The notes: generated by a model not told the origin, from the sequence alone. A stretch of 64,000 nt of DNA from Methylobacterium gnaphalii (GCF_007992215.1 NZ_BJZV01000003.1:18749-82748); one strand, 5' to 3'; shown: positions 1 to 9,338, numbered from the stretch's first letter. A program made the numbers and translations.

Positions 1-1628
1 CGCCGGAACGGCCGACCGCTCCCACTCAGCCAACGCGGCCAACCCCGCCTGCGAGCGAGGAGCCGTCCCGCACGGCCCCGACCCGTCCCACGACACCGCC
101 GGCGGCTCAGCCCCAGACAGCGCCCGCACCGGCTCAGCGGCGTGCCCCGGAGGCACCCACGCAACCGGGCGCGACGCCGCCCACCACGCCACAGCCTCAG
201 CGTCCGACGAGCCCCGAGGCGCCGAGCCCGCAGAACCGTCAGCAGCCGCCGGCTCAGCCAAATGCCGCGACACCGCCGGGCGCCACGCAGCCGGGCACAG
301 CCCCCGGCGCGGCGCCCACCGCTCCGAACCAGCGTCCGGGCGTACCGGGGCGGCCCTTCACGCCGCAGGGTCAGCAGCCGAATGCGGGTCAACCGGGCGT
401 CCAGCCCGGAACCCAGCCGGGTGTTCAGCCGGGCCAGGATCCGAACCAGCTCCGGCGGGACCAGCCGCCCGGTCAGTTCCAGCAGAACCAGGTCCAGCCT
501 GGCCAGCAGCCCAATCAGCTTCAGCCGGGCCAGCAGCCCGGCACCGTCGGGCGTGACGGCCGCGGTGGCTCGGGCTTCGACAATGATCGCCGGGACGACC
601 GCCGAGGCGACGACCGGCGCAGCGGCTTCAACCGGCCCGGCGCCCCCGGCTACATTCCCGGCGGCTTCCGGGACAGCCGCGAGGACGACGAGATTCGCGA
701 CTACGAGCGCATCCGCCGCGATCGCCAGGAATACAATGTCGACGGCCGCAACTATTACCGCGAGCCCGGCCGCATCATCGTGCGCGACCGCGACAACTAC
801 TACATCCGCCACGACGAGAACGAGCGCTTCCGCGATCTCGACCGGCGCGCCTATCGCAGCGAGCGGCGCGGCTCCGAGACCTACAGCTACATCGACCGGC
901 CGGGCGGCGAGCAGATCGTCACCGTGGTCGACGATGACGGTCGCCTCGTCCGGCGCTACCGCCGCTACCGCGACGGCCGCGAGCTGATGATCATCAACAA
1001 CGGCTACGGCCGGGGTGGCGCACGCCCGATCTACGAGGATGTGGTCGACCTGCCGCCGCCGGACATCCGCATCCCGCGCGACCGCTACATCGTCGATTAC
1101 GAGCGGGCCGATGCCCGCGCGGTCTACGGAGCGCTCACCGCGCCGCCGGTGACGGCGATCGACCGGCGCTACTCCCTCGACCAGGTGCGCTACAGCCCGC
1201 AGCTGCGGGCCCGCATGCCGAGCGTCGACATCAACACGATCACCTTCGACTCCGGATCGTTCACGGTCACGCCGGAGCAGGGGCGCCAGCTCAAGAACAT
1301 CGCCGATGCGATCAATCAGGCGGTGCAGGCCAACCCGCAGGAGGTGTTCCTGATCGAGGGCTACACCGACGCGGTGGGCGCAGACATCGACAACCTCTCG
1401 CTCTCCGACCGGCGCGCGCAGTCGGTGGCGACCATCCTGACGCAAACCTTCCAGGTGCCCCCGGAGAACCTGACCACCCAGGGCTACGGCGAGCAGTACC
1501 TGAAGGTGAACACGCAGGAGGCCAACCGCGAGAACCGCCGCGTCACCGTGCGACGGATCACGCCGCTCCTGCAGCAGCAGGCCGACCAGGGCCAGCAGGA
1601 CGGCTCGCCGCCGCCCGCGCCGCGGTAA
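1..1628 (+). CDS. OmpA-family peptidoglycan-binding envelope protein (5' partial)
   Basis: The frame is open from base 3 to the TAA at 1626-1628, so the N-terminus lies before the window. The visible part has three zones. A low-complexity Pro/Gln/Ala/Gly region runs to about base 560 and contains many QPG-type repeats. An Arg/Asp/Tyr-rich linker runs to about base 1200. A C-terminal OmpA-like domain covers about 1230-1560, with GYTDAVGADIDN, the LSLSDRRAQSVA helix and NRRVTV, the usual features for non-covalent peptidoglycan binding. Such proteins tether the outer membrane to the cell wall; the proline-rich part probably spans the periplasm. No start codon or signal peptide can be judged. A strong hairpin follows the stop codon. 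Confidence 0.85.
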   Translation, partial: PERPTAPTQPTRPTPPASEEPSRTAPTRPTTPPAAQPQTAPAPAQRRAPEAPTQPGATPPTTPQPQRPTSPEAPSPQNRQQPPAQPNAATPPGATQPGTAPGAAPTAPNQRPGVPGRPFTPQGQQPNAGQPGVQPGTQPGVQPGQDPNQLRRDQPPGQFQQNQVQPGQQPNQLQPGQQPGTVGRDGRGGSGFDNDRRDDRRGDDRRSGFNRPGAPGYIPGGFRDSREDDEIRDYERIRRDRQEYNVDGRNYYREPGRIIVRDRDNYYIRHDENERFRDLDRRAYRSERRGSETYSYIDRPGGEQIVTVVDDDGRLVRRYRRYRDGRELMIINNGYGRGGARPIYEDVVDLPPPDIRIPRDRYIVDYERADARAVYGALTAPPVTAIDRRYSLDQVRYSPQLRARMPSVDINTITFDSGSFTVTPEQGRQLKNIADAINQAVQANPQEVFLIEGYTDAVGADIDNLSLSDRRAQSVATILTQTFQVPPENLTTQGYGEQYLKVNTQEANRENRRVTVRRITPLLQQQADQGQQDGSPPPAPR

Positions 1629-1635
1629 GGCTCGA

Positions 1636-1662
1636 TCCCGCCCGCAGCCGATGCGGGCGGGA
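1636..1662 (+). terminator. Hairpin terminator after the OmpA-family gene
   Basis: A perfect 11-bp GC-rich inverted repeat (1636-1646 pairing with 1652-1662, 5-base loop) starts 8 bases after the stop codon. The following tract is only weakly T-rich (cgcttctc), so it is a strong hairpin without a good U-tail. Confidence 0.6.
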
Positions 1663-1808
1663 CGCTTCTCATGCGGAGACGGCAGGTCGGCCGTGTGCGT
1701 CCTCACCTGACCGTGACGGGCACGGGAAACATTTAGGTCCTATACCGATGGCAGCGTCCGGGTTTCGCCGGGGACGCAAGGCGGTTTGGACGAAGGGTGT
1801 TCAGGGCG

Positions 1809-3044
1809 ATGGATGGAGAGGTCGGGCACCGGTTGATCGAGGCCGGGACGCCTGAGTTCCGCCGCACCACCCTCGCCCTCTTCGCCGCCGGCTTCTCGAC
1901 CTTCGCAGTGCTCTACGGCGTGCAGCCGCTGATGCCGGTCTTCGCCGACGCCTTTTCTGTCTCGCCGGCCGAGAGCAGCCTCGCCCTCTCCCTGCCCTGC
2001 GCCACGCTCGCAGTCTCGCTGCTCGTCGTCAGCCCGCTCTCGGAAGTCTGGGGCCGCAAGCCCGTCATGGCGGCCTCGCTGTTCCTCTCCGCGCTCCTCA
2101 CCATCGCCGCGGTGATGATGCCGAGCTGGCACGGCTTCCTCGTGCTCCGCGCCCTGACCGGCATCGCCGCCAGCGGCCTGCCGGCGGTGGCGATGGCCTA
2201 TCTCAGCGAGGAGATGCACGGTCGCGCCATCGGCCTCTCCATGGGGCTGCTGATCGGCGGCAACGCGCTGGGCGGAATGGTCGGCCGGCTCATGGCCGGC
2301 ATCATCGCCGATCACGCTTCCTGGCGGATCGGCCTGGGAGTGATCGGCGGGCTGGCGCTGCTGGCGGCCCTCGCCTTCCAGTTCGCCCTCCCCGCCTCCC
2401 GCCATTTCGCGGCGCACCGGATGCGCTGGCGCGAGGTGCCGGCAAGCTTCGGGCACCATTTCAAGGATGCGGGCCTGCCCTGGCTCTTCTCGGAATCCTT
2501 CCTGCTGATGGGGGGATTCGTCTGCGTCTACAACTACATCGGCTTCCGCCTGCTCGATCCGCCCTACTCCCTGAGCCAGACGGCGATCGGCGCGATCTTC
2601 GTGGTCTATCTCGCCGGCACCGCGAGCTCGGCGATTACCGGCGAGGTCGCGAGCCGGCTCGGGCGGCGCCGGGTGCTGTGGCTCGCCATCCTGCTCGGAC
2701 TCGGCGGCATCGCGCTCACCCTGTCCTCGCACCTGATCCTGATCATCGCCGGCATCGTCGTCGTGACGGTGAGCTTCTTCGGCGCGCACTCCGTGGCCTC
2801 GAGCTGGATCGGCCGCCGTGCCATGACCGACCGGGCGCAGGCCTCGGCGATCTACCTCTGCCTGTACTATCTCGGCTCCTCGGTGCTCGGCACGACGGGA
2901 GGCTGGTTCTTCGCCCATGCCGGCTGGCCGGGTGTAGCGGGCTTCTTCGCGGGGCTCTACGTTCTAGCCCTGCTGATCGCGATCCGGCTCTCGCGGCTGG
3001 CGCCGCTGCCGGAACTCATCGCGGCGGAGATCCCGAAACCATGA
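1809..3044 (+). CDS. MFS transporter, YnfM/AraJ-like drug or metabolite exporter
   Basis: Inner-membrane major facilitator protein of 411 residues with about 12 hydrophobic segments. The loop between helices 2 and 3 carries the MFS signature in the form SEVWGRKPVM, and the mid-protein repeat is ASRLGRRRVL. The overall look (an N-terminal FAAGFSTFAVLYGVQPLMP helix) fits the YnfM-type proton-driven exporters. ATG 1809 was chosen because it begins the conserved part; a GTG at 1797 in the same frame is possible. The methyltransferase gene starts 11 bases after the stop, so the two are probably co-transcribed. The substrate cannot be deduced. Confidence 0.85.
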   Translation: MDGEVGHRLIEAGTPEFRRTTLALFAAGFSTFAVLYGVQPLMPVFADAFSVSPAESSLALSLPCATLAVSLLVVSPLSEVWGRKPVMAASLFLSALLTIAAVMMPSWHGFLVLRALTGIAASGLPAVAMAYLSEEMHGRAIGLSMGLLIGGNALGGMVGRLMAGIIADHASWRIGLGVIGGLALLAALAFQFALPASRHFAAHRMRWREVPASFGHHFKDAGLPWLFSESFLLMGGFVCVYNYIGFRLLDPPYSLSQTAIGAIFVVYLAGTASSAITGEVASRLGRRRVLWLAILLGLGGIALTLSSHLILIIAGIVVVTVSFFGAHSVASSWIGRRAMTDRAQASAIYLCLYYLGSSVLGTTGGWFFAHAGWPGVAGFFAGLYVLALLIAIRLSRLAPLPELIAAEIPKP

Positions 3045-3054
3045 GGAGCAGGCC

Positions 3055-3828
3055 ATGGCAGGGCACGAGGCCAACGTCACCGGGCAGTTCGAGGCCCGCG
3101 CCGCGGATTATGTGACGAGCGCGGCGCATGCCGCCGGCGACGACCTCGTCCAGTTCGCCGAGCTCGCCCGCGCCCGTCCCGATGCCGCCGCGCTCGATCT
3201 CGGCTGCGGTGGGGGCCACGCCACCTACGCGATCGCGCCGCATGTGCGCACTGTCACCGCCTTCGACCTCTCGCCCGCGATGCTCTCGGCCGTATCGGAA
3301 GAAGCCGCGCGGCGCGGCCTCGGCAACATTCGCACCGAGCAGGGCACCGTGCAGGCCCTGCCCTTCCGCGACGAGAGTTTCGATCTCGTCGTGTCCCGGT
3401 TCAGCGCCCATCACTGGACGGATGTTGTCCCAGCGCTGACGGAAGCCCGTCGCGTGCTCGCGCCGCGCGGCTGGCTCGTGATGATCGACACGGCGGCGCC
3501 GGAGAACCCGCTCCTCGATACGCATCTGCAGAGCTGGGAGCTGTTGCGCGACCCCTCGCACGGACGCAACTACGCCCCCTCGCAATGGCGCGCGATGCTG
3601 GCGCAAGCCGGGTTCGTTCCGGGGCACGAGACCCTGCGCCGCCTGCGCCTCGATTTTTCGAGCTGGATCGCCCGGATGGGAACGCCGCAGGATGATGCCG
3701 CCGCGATCCGTCGCCTGCAGCAGCGCGCGCCCGAATCCGTGCGTGCCTATTTCGACGTGGAAGAGGATGGCAGCTTCACCCTCGATACGCTGACGATCGA
3801 GGCCGATCCTGACGGAGCATCGGACTAA
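3055..3828 (+). CDS. Class I SAM-dependent methyltransferase (UbiE/YcgJ-like)
   Basis: A 257-residue Rossmann methyltransferase. Motif I is ALDLGCGGGHATYAIA at about residues 44-59, followed by the acidic motif II end in VTAFDLSPAML and motif IV in SFDLVVSRFSAHHW. RRVLAPRGWLVMID is the usual post-motif strand. The C-terminal part resembles small-molecule (UbiE-like) methyltransferases rather than protein or nucleic-acid enzymes. An AGGAG sequence precedes the ATG and it directly follows the MFS gene, so an exporter/methyltransferase pair acting on one compound is possible but not shown. Confidence 0.85.
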   Translation: MAGHEANVTGQFEARAADYVTSAAHAAGDDLVQFAELARARPDAAALDLGCGGGHATYAIAPHVRTVTAFDLSPAMLSAVSEEAARRGLGNIRTEQGTVQALPFRDESFDLVVSRFSAHHWTDVVPALTEARRVLAPRGWLVMIDTAAPENPLLDTHLQSWELLRDPSHGRNYAPSQWRAMLAQAGFVPGHETLRRLRLDFSSWIARMGTPQDDAAAIRRLQQRAPESVRAYFDVEEDGSFTLDTLTIEADPDGASD

Positions 3829-4270
3829 GACCGAGGGGTGCCACGTCTTCCTCAACTCGGCCTGAAAACAAAGCGGATCGGCGGATGGCGGCCTTGCCAG
3901 TGGGCAGCAGGTCCAGGAGCGATCCAGCGATGTGAGGCTGACGAAGCGGAGCCGACGGACCGGCGAAGCCTGGGCTTCGTCGGGTCCGCCGACCACTCCA
4001 CGACCCGACTGGGGGGATCTCGGGGCGCTTCGTCATTCGAAGCTACGCCGTCATTGATTCCGGATTATTTCCACCTCGACCGATCGCCATTCTGCCCATC
4101 CGGCCCTGCCGTGGCGGATGCGCGACACTTTTGCCGTTCCAGCTGTAAACGGTTTCTTCGACGCGCTCCGGACGGCCGATGCACGGTCCGCGGGCGTTTT
4201 CATCCCCCAAATGGGTGATGAAACACGAAAAACTGCATGCATTCTCCTTTCCAGTACGAGGGGGAAAAAG
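3829..4270. other. Intergenic stretch, no gene recognised
   Basis: There is no convincing coding frame in these 442 bases. An imperfect inverted repeat at about 3956-3988 (ggaccggcgaagc against gcttcgtcgggtcc) lies in the first third and could end transcription of the methyltransferase. The last 120 bases are less GC-rich and probably hold the promoter of the small gene at 4271. Confidence 0.4.
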
Positions 4271-4468
4271 ATGAGATACAGCGAGACGTTACCGGCTTGG
4301 GCCGCGCGCCAGCGCATCCGCAGGCTGGGCCGCCACAGCGACGAGAAAGTCGTGCGCTGGATCAACCAGGGCAGTTCCGTGAAGGACGACCCGGTCCAGG
4401 AGAGCGCGATCTCCAGTAACGACAACGTCGTCGCCTTCGCTCAGGGACGATCTCTCCCGGCCCGCTGA
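4271..4468 (+). CDS. Small hypothetical protein, 65 residues
   Basis: It encodes a basic N-terminal half (MRYSETLPAWAARQRIRRLG) and a polar C-terminus ending SSNDNVVAFAQGRSLPAR. The start at 4271 follows a purine-rich GAGGGGGAAAAAG stretch; the frame is open further upstream but without a better site. The tail motif NDNVVAF resembles the ends of several small rhizobial proteins of unknown function. No domain, signal peptide or membrane segment is visible. A strong terminator lies just downstream, which supports a real short transcription unit. Confidence 0.6.
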   Translation: MRYSETLPAWAARQRIRRLGRHSDEKVVRWINQGSSVKDDPVQESAISSNDNVVAFAQGRSLPAR

Positions 4469-4489
4469 TTCCGCACCGGGTTGCCGCAC

Positions 4490-4523
4490 ACGGCCCGCCC
4501 CGCATCCGGGGCGGGCCGTTTCA
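4490..4523 (+). terminator. Rho-independent terminator
   Basis: A perfect 12-bp stem (4490-4501 with 4508-4519) and 6-base loop is followed by TTTCATT. It lies 21 bases after the small gene ending at 4468. Confidence 0.75.
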
Positions 4524-4649
4524 TTGTGCGCAGGTGATCCGCGAAATCCGCGGACGTGCCGCCCTGCGGGTCTTGGCACCCGCATCGGCAGGGTTCATGC
4601 TCTGGGAAACAGCTCGCCAAAGAAGCGAGCCCAACCCGGAGGTACGCCC

Positions 4650-4934
4650 ATGCTCGCCGCCAACCGCCTGATCAAATCCGCCTGGGTCGCGGTCGAACTC
4701 GACCATGAGCGCTGCGAACGCATTCTCGTCGTCGAGGCCTACATCGCCGTCAGCCCGCTGGAGAAGGACTACGATCCGGTGCGCTACCAGAAGGTCGTCG
4801 AGGACGTGCGCCGCGTGCTCGCCGAGAATCCGGATCTCGACCGGGCCTCGATCCTGAGCATGCACCGCGACACGGCCTGCACGGCCCTGTTCCGGTCCTC
4901 TCCCGCAAGGACGCCCACGATGGCGTCGGCCTGA
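4650..4934 (+). CDS. Small hypothetical protein, 94 residues
   Basis: The start is set by a clear GGAGG six bases before ATG 4650. The protein has an ordered N-terminal part (LIKSAWVAVELDHERCERIL, then a YDPVRYQKVVEDVRRVL helix) and a Ser/Ala/Thr-rich tail. No known family was recognised. It could be a small alpha/beta cytoplasmic protein. It is convergent with the small gene at 4948-5205, separated by 13 bases. Confidence 0.6.
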   Translation: MLAANRLIKSAWVAVELDHERCERILVVEAYIAVSPLEKDYDPVRYQKVVEDVRRVLAENPDLDRASILSMHRDTACTALFRSSPARTPTMASA

Positions 4935-4947
4935 CACTGGCTTGAGA

Positions 4948-5205
4948 TCAGCTGCCCTCGATCGTCGGCGGCTCCCAGGTCGCAACACGGTTGCGGCCTT
5001 CATCCGTGATCTGCCAGATGGCGAAGGTGCCGCCGAGATGGGGGCCGGCCTGCGTGCCGACCCAGCGCAGGCTGCCCTTGCGTTCGAGAACGCGCAGGCG
5101 GGCATGGTCGCGCGGCCAGTCGCGGGTGGTGTTCTGCTTGATCGAGATCCGGCCTTCGATGGCGAGCGCTGCCTTGGACAGAAGACGTCGGGAATGAAGG
5201 GGCAT
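4948..5205 (-). CDS. Small hypothetical protein, possible winged-helix fold
   Basis: 85 residues, with AAGGAG about 6 bases upstream of the ATG at 5205. The order helix (HARLRVLERKGSLRWV), then beta-rich stretch, then WQITDEGRNRVA resembles the recognition helix, wing and end of a small winged-helix domain, where TDEGR is a common turn. That assignment is an inference; no DNA-binding family was recognised with certainty. Confidence 0.6.
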   Translation of the reverse strand: MPLHSRRLLSKAALAIEGRISIKQNTTRDWPRDHARLRVLERKGSLRWVGTQAGPHLGGTFAIWQITDEGRNRVATWEPPTIEGS

Positions 5206-5743
5206 AGCGGCTCCTTGGTTCGAGAAGTCTTTTGATTTTGAAAGCCTTGCGGCTTCTGTGACGCGGATACGCTCATAGAGCGGGTCGTGACCCGCTCCGG
5301 TCTCGGCGCTTCGTGCCCTTTCCTCTCACCCTGCCATCGGAGACGGCTTGATGAGGCCGGCCTTGCGCGCTCACAGCACCGATCTGCCGGTGCCCGCGCG
5401 GGACGGTCACGCACGGATTTGCCCGAACTTCAGGCAGTCGGGCGCTAAGCGTTAATGCGTGATGCGAGCGCCGGGTTCATCCGGCGCGCCGAGATGCTGT
5501 TTTCAGCCAACAGGCTGGGTGCGAACCTGGTTGAGGGCTCAGCCCCCAGGATCGCGCGGCGCCAGGTGGCGCGATCTCGCTTCCGACGCACCTGTCGAAT
5601 CGGCGGTCCGGAGCGTGGAAAAAGCTTAGCCATTCAAATCCCGAGCGCAAGCCGATATGTCGCCCCCGTGCGATGAGGGGGCTAAAGCTTGGCTGCGCGG
5701 CGTGGCTCGTGCCATGGAGGGGGATGAGCCCCGGAGACCCGCG
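5206..5743. other. Intergenic stretch, no gene recognised
   Basis: 538 bases with only short frames lacking ribosome-binding sites. It must contain the promoters of the divergent small genes on either side. An inverted repeat around 5552-5576 (atcgcgc ... gcgcgat) is the only local structure noted. Confidence 0.4.
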
Positions 5744-6100
5744 ATGACGGCCAAGATGCAGGAACTGCTGGGTCTGCTCACGCTGGTCGTCGAGCGCGTC
5801 CGGGCCGCGAATGACCGCTCGGAGCGCGCCGAGGCACGCGCCGGGCAGATGAGCCTGCTGCTCGACGCGCTATCCGATGAGAACGCGGCTTTGCGCACCG
5901 AGCTCGACCAGGCCGAGGCCGCCGCAGCCGAGGCGCAAGCCGAGATCCGCGCGCTTCGGGACGAGGTGGAGCCTTTGGAGGCGCGTGCCGACGAGGCTGA
6001 ATTGCGGATCCATCGCGCCGCCGATGCGCTCGGACTGGCGGTCGCCGGTCCGACCGTCGCCGGCGATGAGGCGCCCAGTGCCTCGCTCGCCCTCCATTGA
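5744..6100 (+). CDS. Coiled-coil hypothetical protein
   Basis: 118 residues, nearly all predicted coiled coil: MQELLGLLTLVVERVR followed by long Ala/Glu/Arg heptads through about residue 95, with an Ala/Pro/Ser tail. ATG 5744 is preceded by GGAGA at a good distance; in-frame ATGs at 5657 and 5714 would add 10-29 residues. No family was recognised; an oligomerising or scaffold role is only a guess. The gene is convergent with the helix-hairpin-helix protein, 12 bases away. Confidence 0.6.
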   Translation: MTAKMQELLGLLTLVVERVRAANDRSERAEARAGQMSLLLDALSDENAALRTELDQAEAAAAEAQAEIRALRDEVEPLEARADEAELRIHRAADALGLAVAGPTVAGDEAPSASLALH

Positions 6101-6112
6101 TCGGGTTGCGTC

Positions 6113-6661
6113 CTACCGCGCGACGACGTGCGGCTTGATGATCTCGTAGTCCTGCCGCTTGAGCACACGGCGCGTAACGAGGTCCTCTGGCGAGGCGTAG
6201 GGCCGGTTCGCGACGATGGTCTTGCCGATCATGCCGGCGCCGAGGGTGTTCAAGGTCTCGACCGGCGCCGAGTTCAGGTCGATCCCGTCCTCTGCCGGCG
6301 GCTCGGCTGGCTGGCGGGCCGCCTGTTGCTCGGGCGCCGGCGCCGGCGCGGGTGCCGGTTCGACGGGCGGCGGAGCGGCCTCCACCGGGACCTGCCGCGC
6401 CGTGGGGGAGGGCGGGGCGCTCTCCGGCGGCGACGGACGCGCTGCCGTCGGTCGTCCGCCAGGATAGACCGAGCGCACGCCGGGTTCGGCCGGTTCGGTC
6501 AGGCTCGGTTGCAGGGGCTTCGGGCGCTGCGCCGGAGCCTCGGTCACGGAGGGCGGCGCTGCAGGCCTCGGTGCCCGGGGGCCGAAAGCCTGCCACAGGC
6601 CGGCGAGGGCCGCGGCGAGGGCGACCATGGTGAAGCCGAGAAACAGGGTGGAGGCCTTCAT
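6113..6661 (-). CDS. Membrane-anchored helix-hairpin-helix (ComEA-like) protein
   Basis: 182 residues in three parts. An N-terminal hydrophobic segment (FLGFTMVALAAALAGLW) is a membrane anchor or uncleaved signal. A long Pro/Ala/Glu linker spans about residues 30-120. The C-terminal 60 residues form a helix-hairpin-helix unit starting IDLNSAPVETLNTL with GAGMIGKTIVANRP and a closing YASPEDLVTR. Such domains in ComEA or T2SS GspK-like proteins bind DNA or pack proteins outside the membrane. No other competence genes lie nearby, so DNA uptake is not implied by context. Confidence 0.75.
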   Translation of the reverse strand: MKASTLFLGFTMVALAAALAGLWQAFGPRAPRPAAPPSVTEAPAQRPKPLQPSLTEPAEPGVRSVYPGGRPTAARPSPPESAPPSPTARQVPVEAAPPPVEPAPAPAPAPEQQAARQPAEPPAEDGIDLNSAPVETLNTLGAGMIGKTIVANRPYASPEDLVTRRVLKRQDYEIIKPHVVAR

Positions 6662-6772
6662 GCGCGGCGCTCGCGTCCTCTCTTTGGCGTGAAATCGGGA
6701 GACGTTCTTATCCGGATGCGGCCGGCTGGCGCCAATCCCGTGCCACCCTCGGGCAACGCGGCTCAGGAGGCT

Positions 6773-7708
6773 TCAGCTCCGCCGTCCGTCAGCGTGATGC
6801 GGGTCGCCGCTGCCGACCTGGTCGAGCGTGCCCGTGATCGCGCGTGCGACGGCGACCAGCGCGGTCACCATCGGCGTTGCCGGTTCCCGGCGCGGGGCGA
6901 CGAGGCCGATGACGTGGGTGAGGTCCGGCTCGACGATCGGGATCGAGCGCACGCCCTCCGTCGGCCCGAGCGCGTCGGCGAGGATCGCCGGCATGATGCT
7001 GGCCCATTGCAGCGTGCGCACATGGGTCATCAGCACGATCATCGAGTTCGATTCCAGCGTTGGCGCCGGTTCGGCCCCGGCGACGCGGAGCTGCTGGTCG
7101 ATGATGCGCCGGTTCTGCATGTTCGGCGTGAGCAGGCAGAGCGGTATCCGGCCGGCCTCGGCCCAGGTGATCGAGTTGCGGTCGTCGTAGGGGCCGCCGG
7201 CCGCCGTCAGCAGGCGGTAGTGCTCAGTGTAGAGCGGCACGGTGATGACGCGGCCGGTCGGCTCGTTGTCGAGATAGGTCAGCCCGGCATCGGCCTCGAG
7301 CCCGTCGAGGAGCTGGAAAATGTCGGCAGAGGTAGTCGACTCGATGGAGAAGCGCACGCCGGGATGGCGCTTGCGGAAGGGCGTGGTCAGCGCCGCAACC
7401 ATCGGCAGCGCCGTGGGTACCGCGGCGATGCGTAGCGTGCCGGCGAGGCCCCGTTTCAGGGTCGAGACGTCCTCATGCATGGCGCGAGCATCGGCGACGA
7501 TGCGGCGGGCCCAGGCCAGCACACGCTCGCCTTCGGGCGTGAATCCCTGGAAGCGGGAGCCGCGCCGCACGAGCTGAACGCCGAAGCGGTTCTCCAACTG
7601 CTTCACGCCGGCCGACAGCGTCTGCTGGCTGATGTTGCAGACTTCCGCCGCCCGCCCGAAATGCGCCTCGCGTGAGAGCGCGAGCAGGTAGTCCAGCTTC
7701 TCGATCAC
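6773..7708 (-). CDS. LysR-family transcriptional regulator (possibly FdsR-like)
   Basis: An N-terminal winged helix (EKLDYLLALSREAHFGRAAE, then ISQQTLSAGVKQLENRFG) is followed by an effector-binding domain to about residue 300. The KLDYLLAL start and QRGSRFQGFTPEGERVL-like segment match a LysR subgroup often found beside NAD-dependent formate dehydrogenases, so control of the fds operon is a reasonable inference, though the diguanylate cyclase lies between. No ATG fits: GTG 7708 gives 311 residues, the usual family length, while a TTG at 7777 would add an unconserved Pro-rich leader. Confidence 0.85.
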   Translation of the reverse strand: MIEKLDYLLALSREAHFGRAAEVCNISQQTLSAGVKQLENRFGVQLVRRGSRFQGFTPEGERVLAWARRIVADARAMHEDVSTLKRGLAGTLRIAAVPTALPMVAALTTPFRKRHPGVRFSIESTTSADIFQLLDGLEADAGLTYLDNEPTGRVITVPLYTEHYRLLTAAGGPYDDRNSITWAEAGRIPLCLLTPNMQNRRIIDQQLRVAGAEPAPTLESNSMIVLMTHVRTLQWASIMPAILADALGPTEGVRSIPIVEPDLTHVIGLVAPRREPATPMVTALVAVARAITGTLDQVGSGDPHHADGRRS

Positions 7709-7820
7709 CGCGTCCACCGGCCGGGCCGTCCGCGGGGGCGGACTCCACGGTGGTAACAGATATGCCGAGCGGCTCAACAGCCGGAAACAGGGGGCATGGG
7801 CGCTGCGGGCGCCTTGTCCA

Positions 7821-9338
7821 TCAGGTTCTTACCAGGCGGAGCGCGCGGACTTCCACGCGATGCTGGGCGGCCGACGCGCTGCAGGTTCGATTCCGGCCAG
7901 TTGCCTTGGCCTCGTAGAGAGCCGCGTCGGCCCGGCGGAAGAGGTCGGGATCATCGATGCCCGAGGCGACCCCGATGCTGACCGTGACGGCGCCACGCCC
8001 GATGCCGGCCGAGGGCAGCGTCAGGCCCTGCATCTGCTCATGGACCGCGTCCGCGACGCGTAGCGCGCCGATTGCATCGGTCGCCGGCAGCAGCAGCATA
8101 AACTCCTCGCCTCCGATGCGGAAGGCCATGTCGTTCGGCCGGTGCACGCATGCGGAAAGACGCTGTGCCAGCTCCTTCAGCACTTCGTCGCCGACGGCGT
8201 GCCCGTAGCGGTCGTTGTAGCGCTTGAAATGGTCGGCATCGACGATGAGCAGCGAGACCGGAAGCCCCGTCCGCCGGGCATCCTTGCCGGCCGCGTCGAG
8301 GGCATCCTCGAAGCTGCGGCGGTTGGCCAGTCCGGTCAGCGGATCGGTGCGCGACAGCCGGGCAAGCTCGAGCTGCATCGCGGCGCGGCGCCCGAGTTCG
8401 CGCCCGAACAGGAGTGACAGCGCAATGGCCAATCCGCACAGGACGAGGACGGTTATCCCGATCACCAGGGCCTTGGCGCGCCACTCGGCCTCGATTTCGC
8501 GCGTCGACAGGGCGACGTTGAGGATCAGCGGCAGGTCTCCGATCCGGGTGAACGCGTAGTAGCGCTCGATCCCGTCGCGGACGGAGGTCTTCACGAGGGT
8601 TCCGGACGGCCGGCTCAGGAACTGTGCGAAGATGGGTGCGCCGGCCAGACTCGCGCCGATATCGGCGTCGACGAAGGGCTGGCGCATGATGCGGGTGCCG
8701 TCCCGCAGGTAGAGGTTGATCGCGCCGTCCTTTCCGAGACCGAGCTGGTCGAACAGGTGCGAGAAGTAGGCGAGCTTCATAGTTCCCAGGACGACGCCGC
8801 CGAACGAGCCGTCTGGCTTGTCGATGCGGCGGCTGAACGGAATCATGCGCTCGCCGGTCAGCCGCGAGACCAGGGGCCGACCGATATACAGCCCGAGGCC
8901 GGGCCGCTTCTTGTGGACCTGGAAATACTCACGATCAGCATAGTTCCCCTTGCGCGGGGGCATGGCGCTGGCATCCACGGCGATGGCGCCGTTCTCGTCG
9001 AGGACGAGCATCACGCCCAGATCCTGCGCCGTGGCGGCACGGTCGAACAGCACGAGCTGGCGCATCGCGGGAGAGATCCCCTCGATGCCCGGGGTACGGA
9101 TGTTCTCGACGACGGCCTGCAGCGAAAGATCGAAGATCTCGACGTTCCGGGCGATGTCGCGCGCGATGACCTGCAGAAGGTTGTTGGAGGTCCGGGCAGC
9201 CTTGTCCCAGGCGTCCCGGCGCATATCGAGCAGCATCATCCCGGACAGGATCAACATGCCGGTCGGCGCGAGGATGCCGAGCACGATCCCGGTGCGGGTA
9301 GAACGGAGCCATCGCGCGATGCGGGCTGGCAGAACCAT
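7821..9338 (-). CDS. Membrane-bound diguanylate cyclase (GGDEF) with periplasmic sensor domain
   Basis: 505 residues making the second messenger c-di-GMP. A first transmembrane helix (about 15-38) and a second (about 285-310) enclose a roughly 240-residue periplasmic domain of the PDC/Cache type, ending near DLPLILNVALS. The GGDEF domain begins at RTDPLTGLANRRSFEDAL and has an intact GGEEF signature. An RPND inhibitory site lies exactly five residues before GGEEF, so feedback inhibition by c-di-GMP is expected. There is no EAL domain. It sits alone on the minus strand between the LysR gene and fdsD. Confidence 0.9.
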   Translation of the reverse strand: MVLPARIARWLRSTRTGIVLGILAPTGMLILSGMMLLDMRRDAWDKAARTSNNLLQVIARDIARNVEIFDLSLQAVVENIRTPGIEGISPAMRQLVLFDRAATAQDLGVMLVLDENGAIAVDASAMPPRKGNYADREYFQVHKKRPGLGLYIGRPLVSRLTGERMIPFSRRIDKPDGSFGGVVLGTMKLAYFSHLFDQLGLGKDGAINLYLRDGTRIMRQPFVDADIGASLAGAPIFAQFLSRPSGTLVKTSVRDGIERYYAFTRIGDLPLILNVALSTREIEAEWRAKALVIGITVLVLCGLAIALSLLFGRELGRRAAMQLELARLSRTDPLTGLANRRSFEDALDAAGKDARRTGLPVSLLIVDADHFKRYNDRYGHAVGDEVLKELAQRLSACVHRPNDMAFRIGGEEFMLLLPATDAIGALRVADAVHEQMQGLTLPSAGIGRGAVTVSIGVASGIDDPDLFRRADAALYEAKATGRNRTCSASAAQHRVEVRALRLVRT

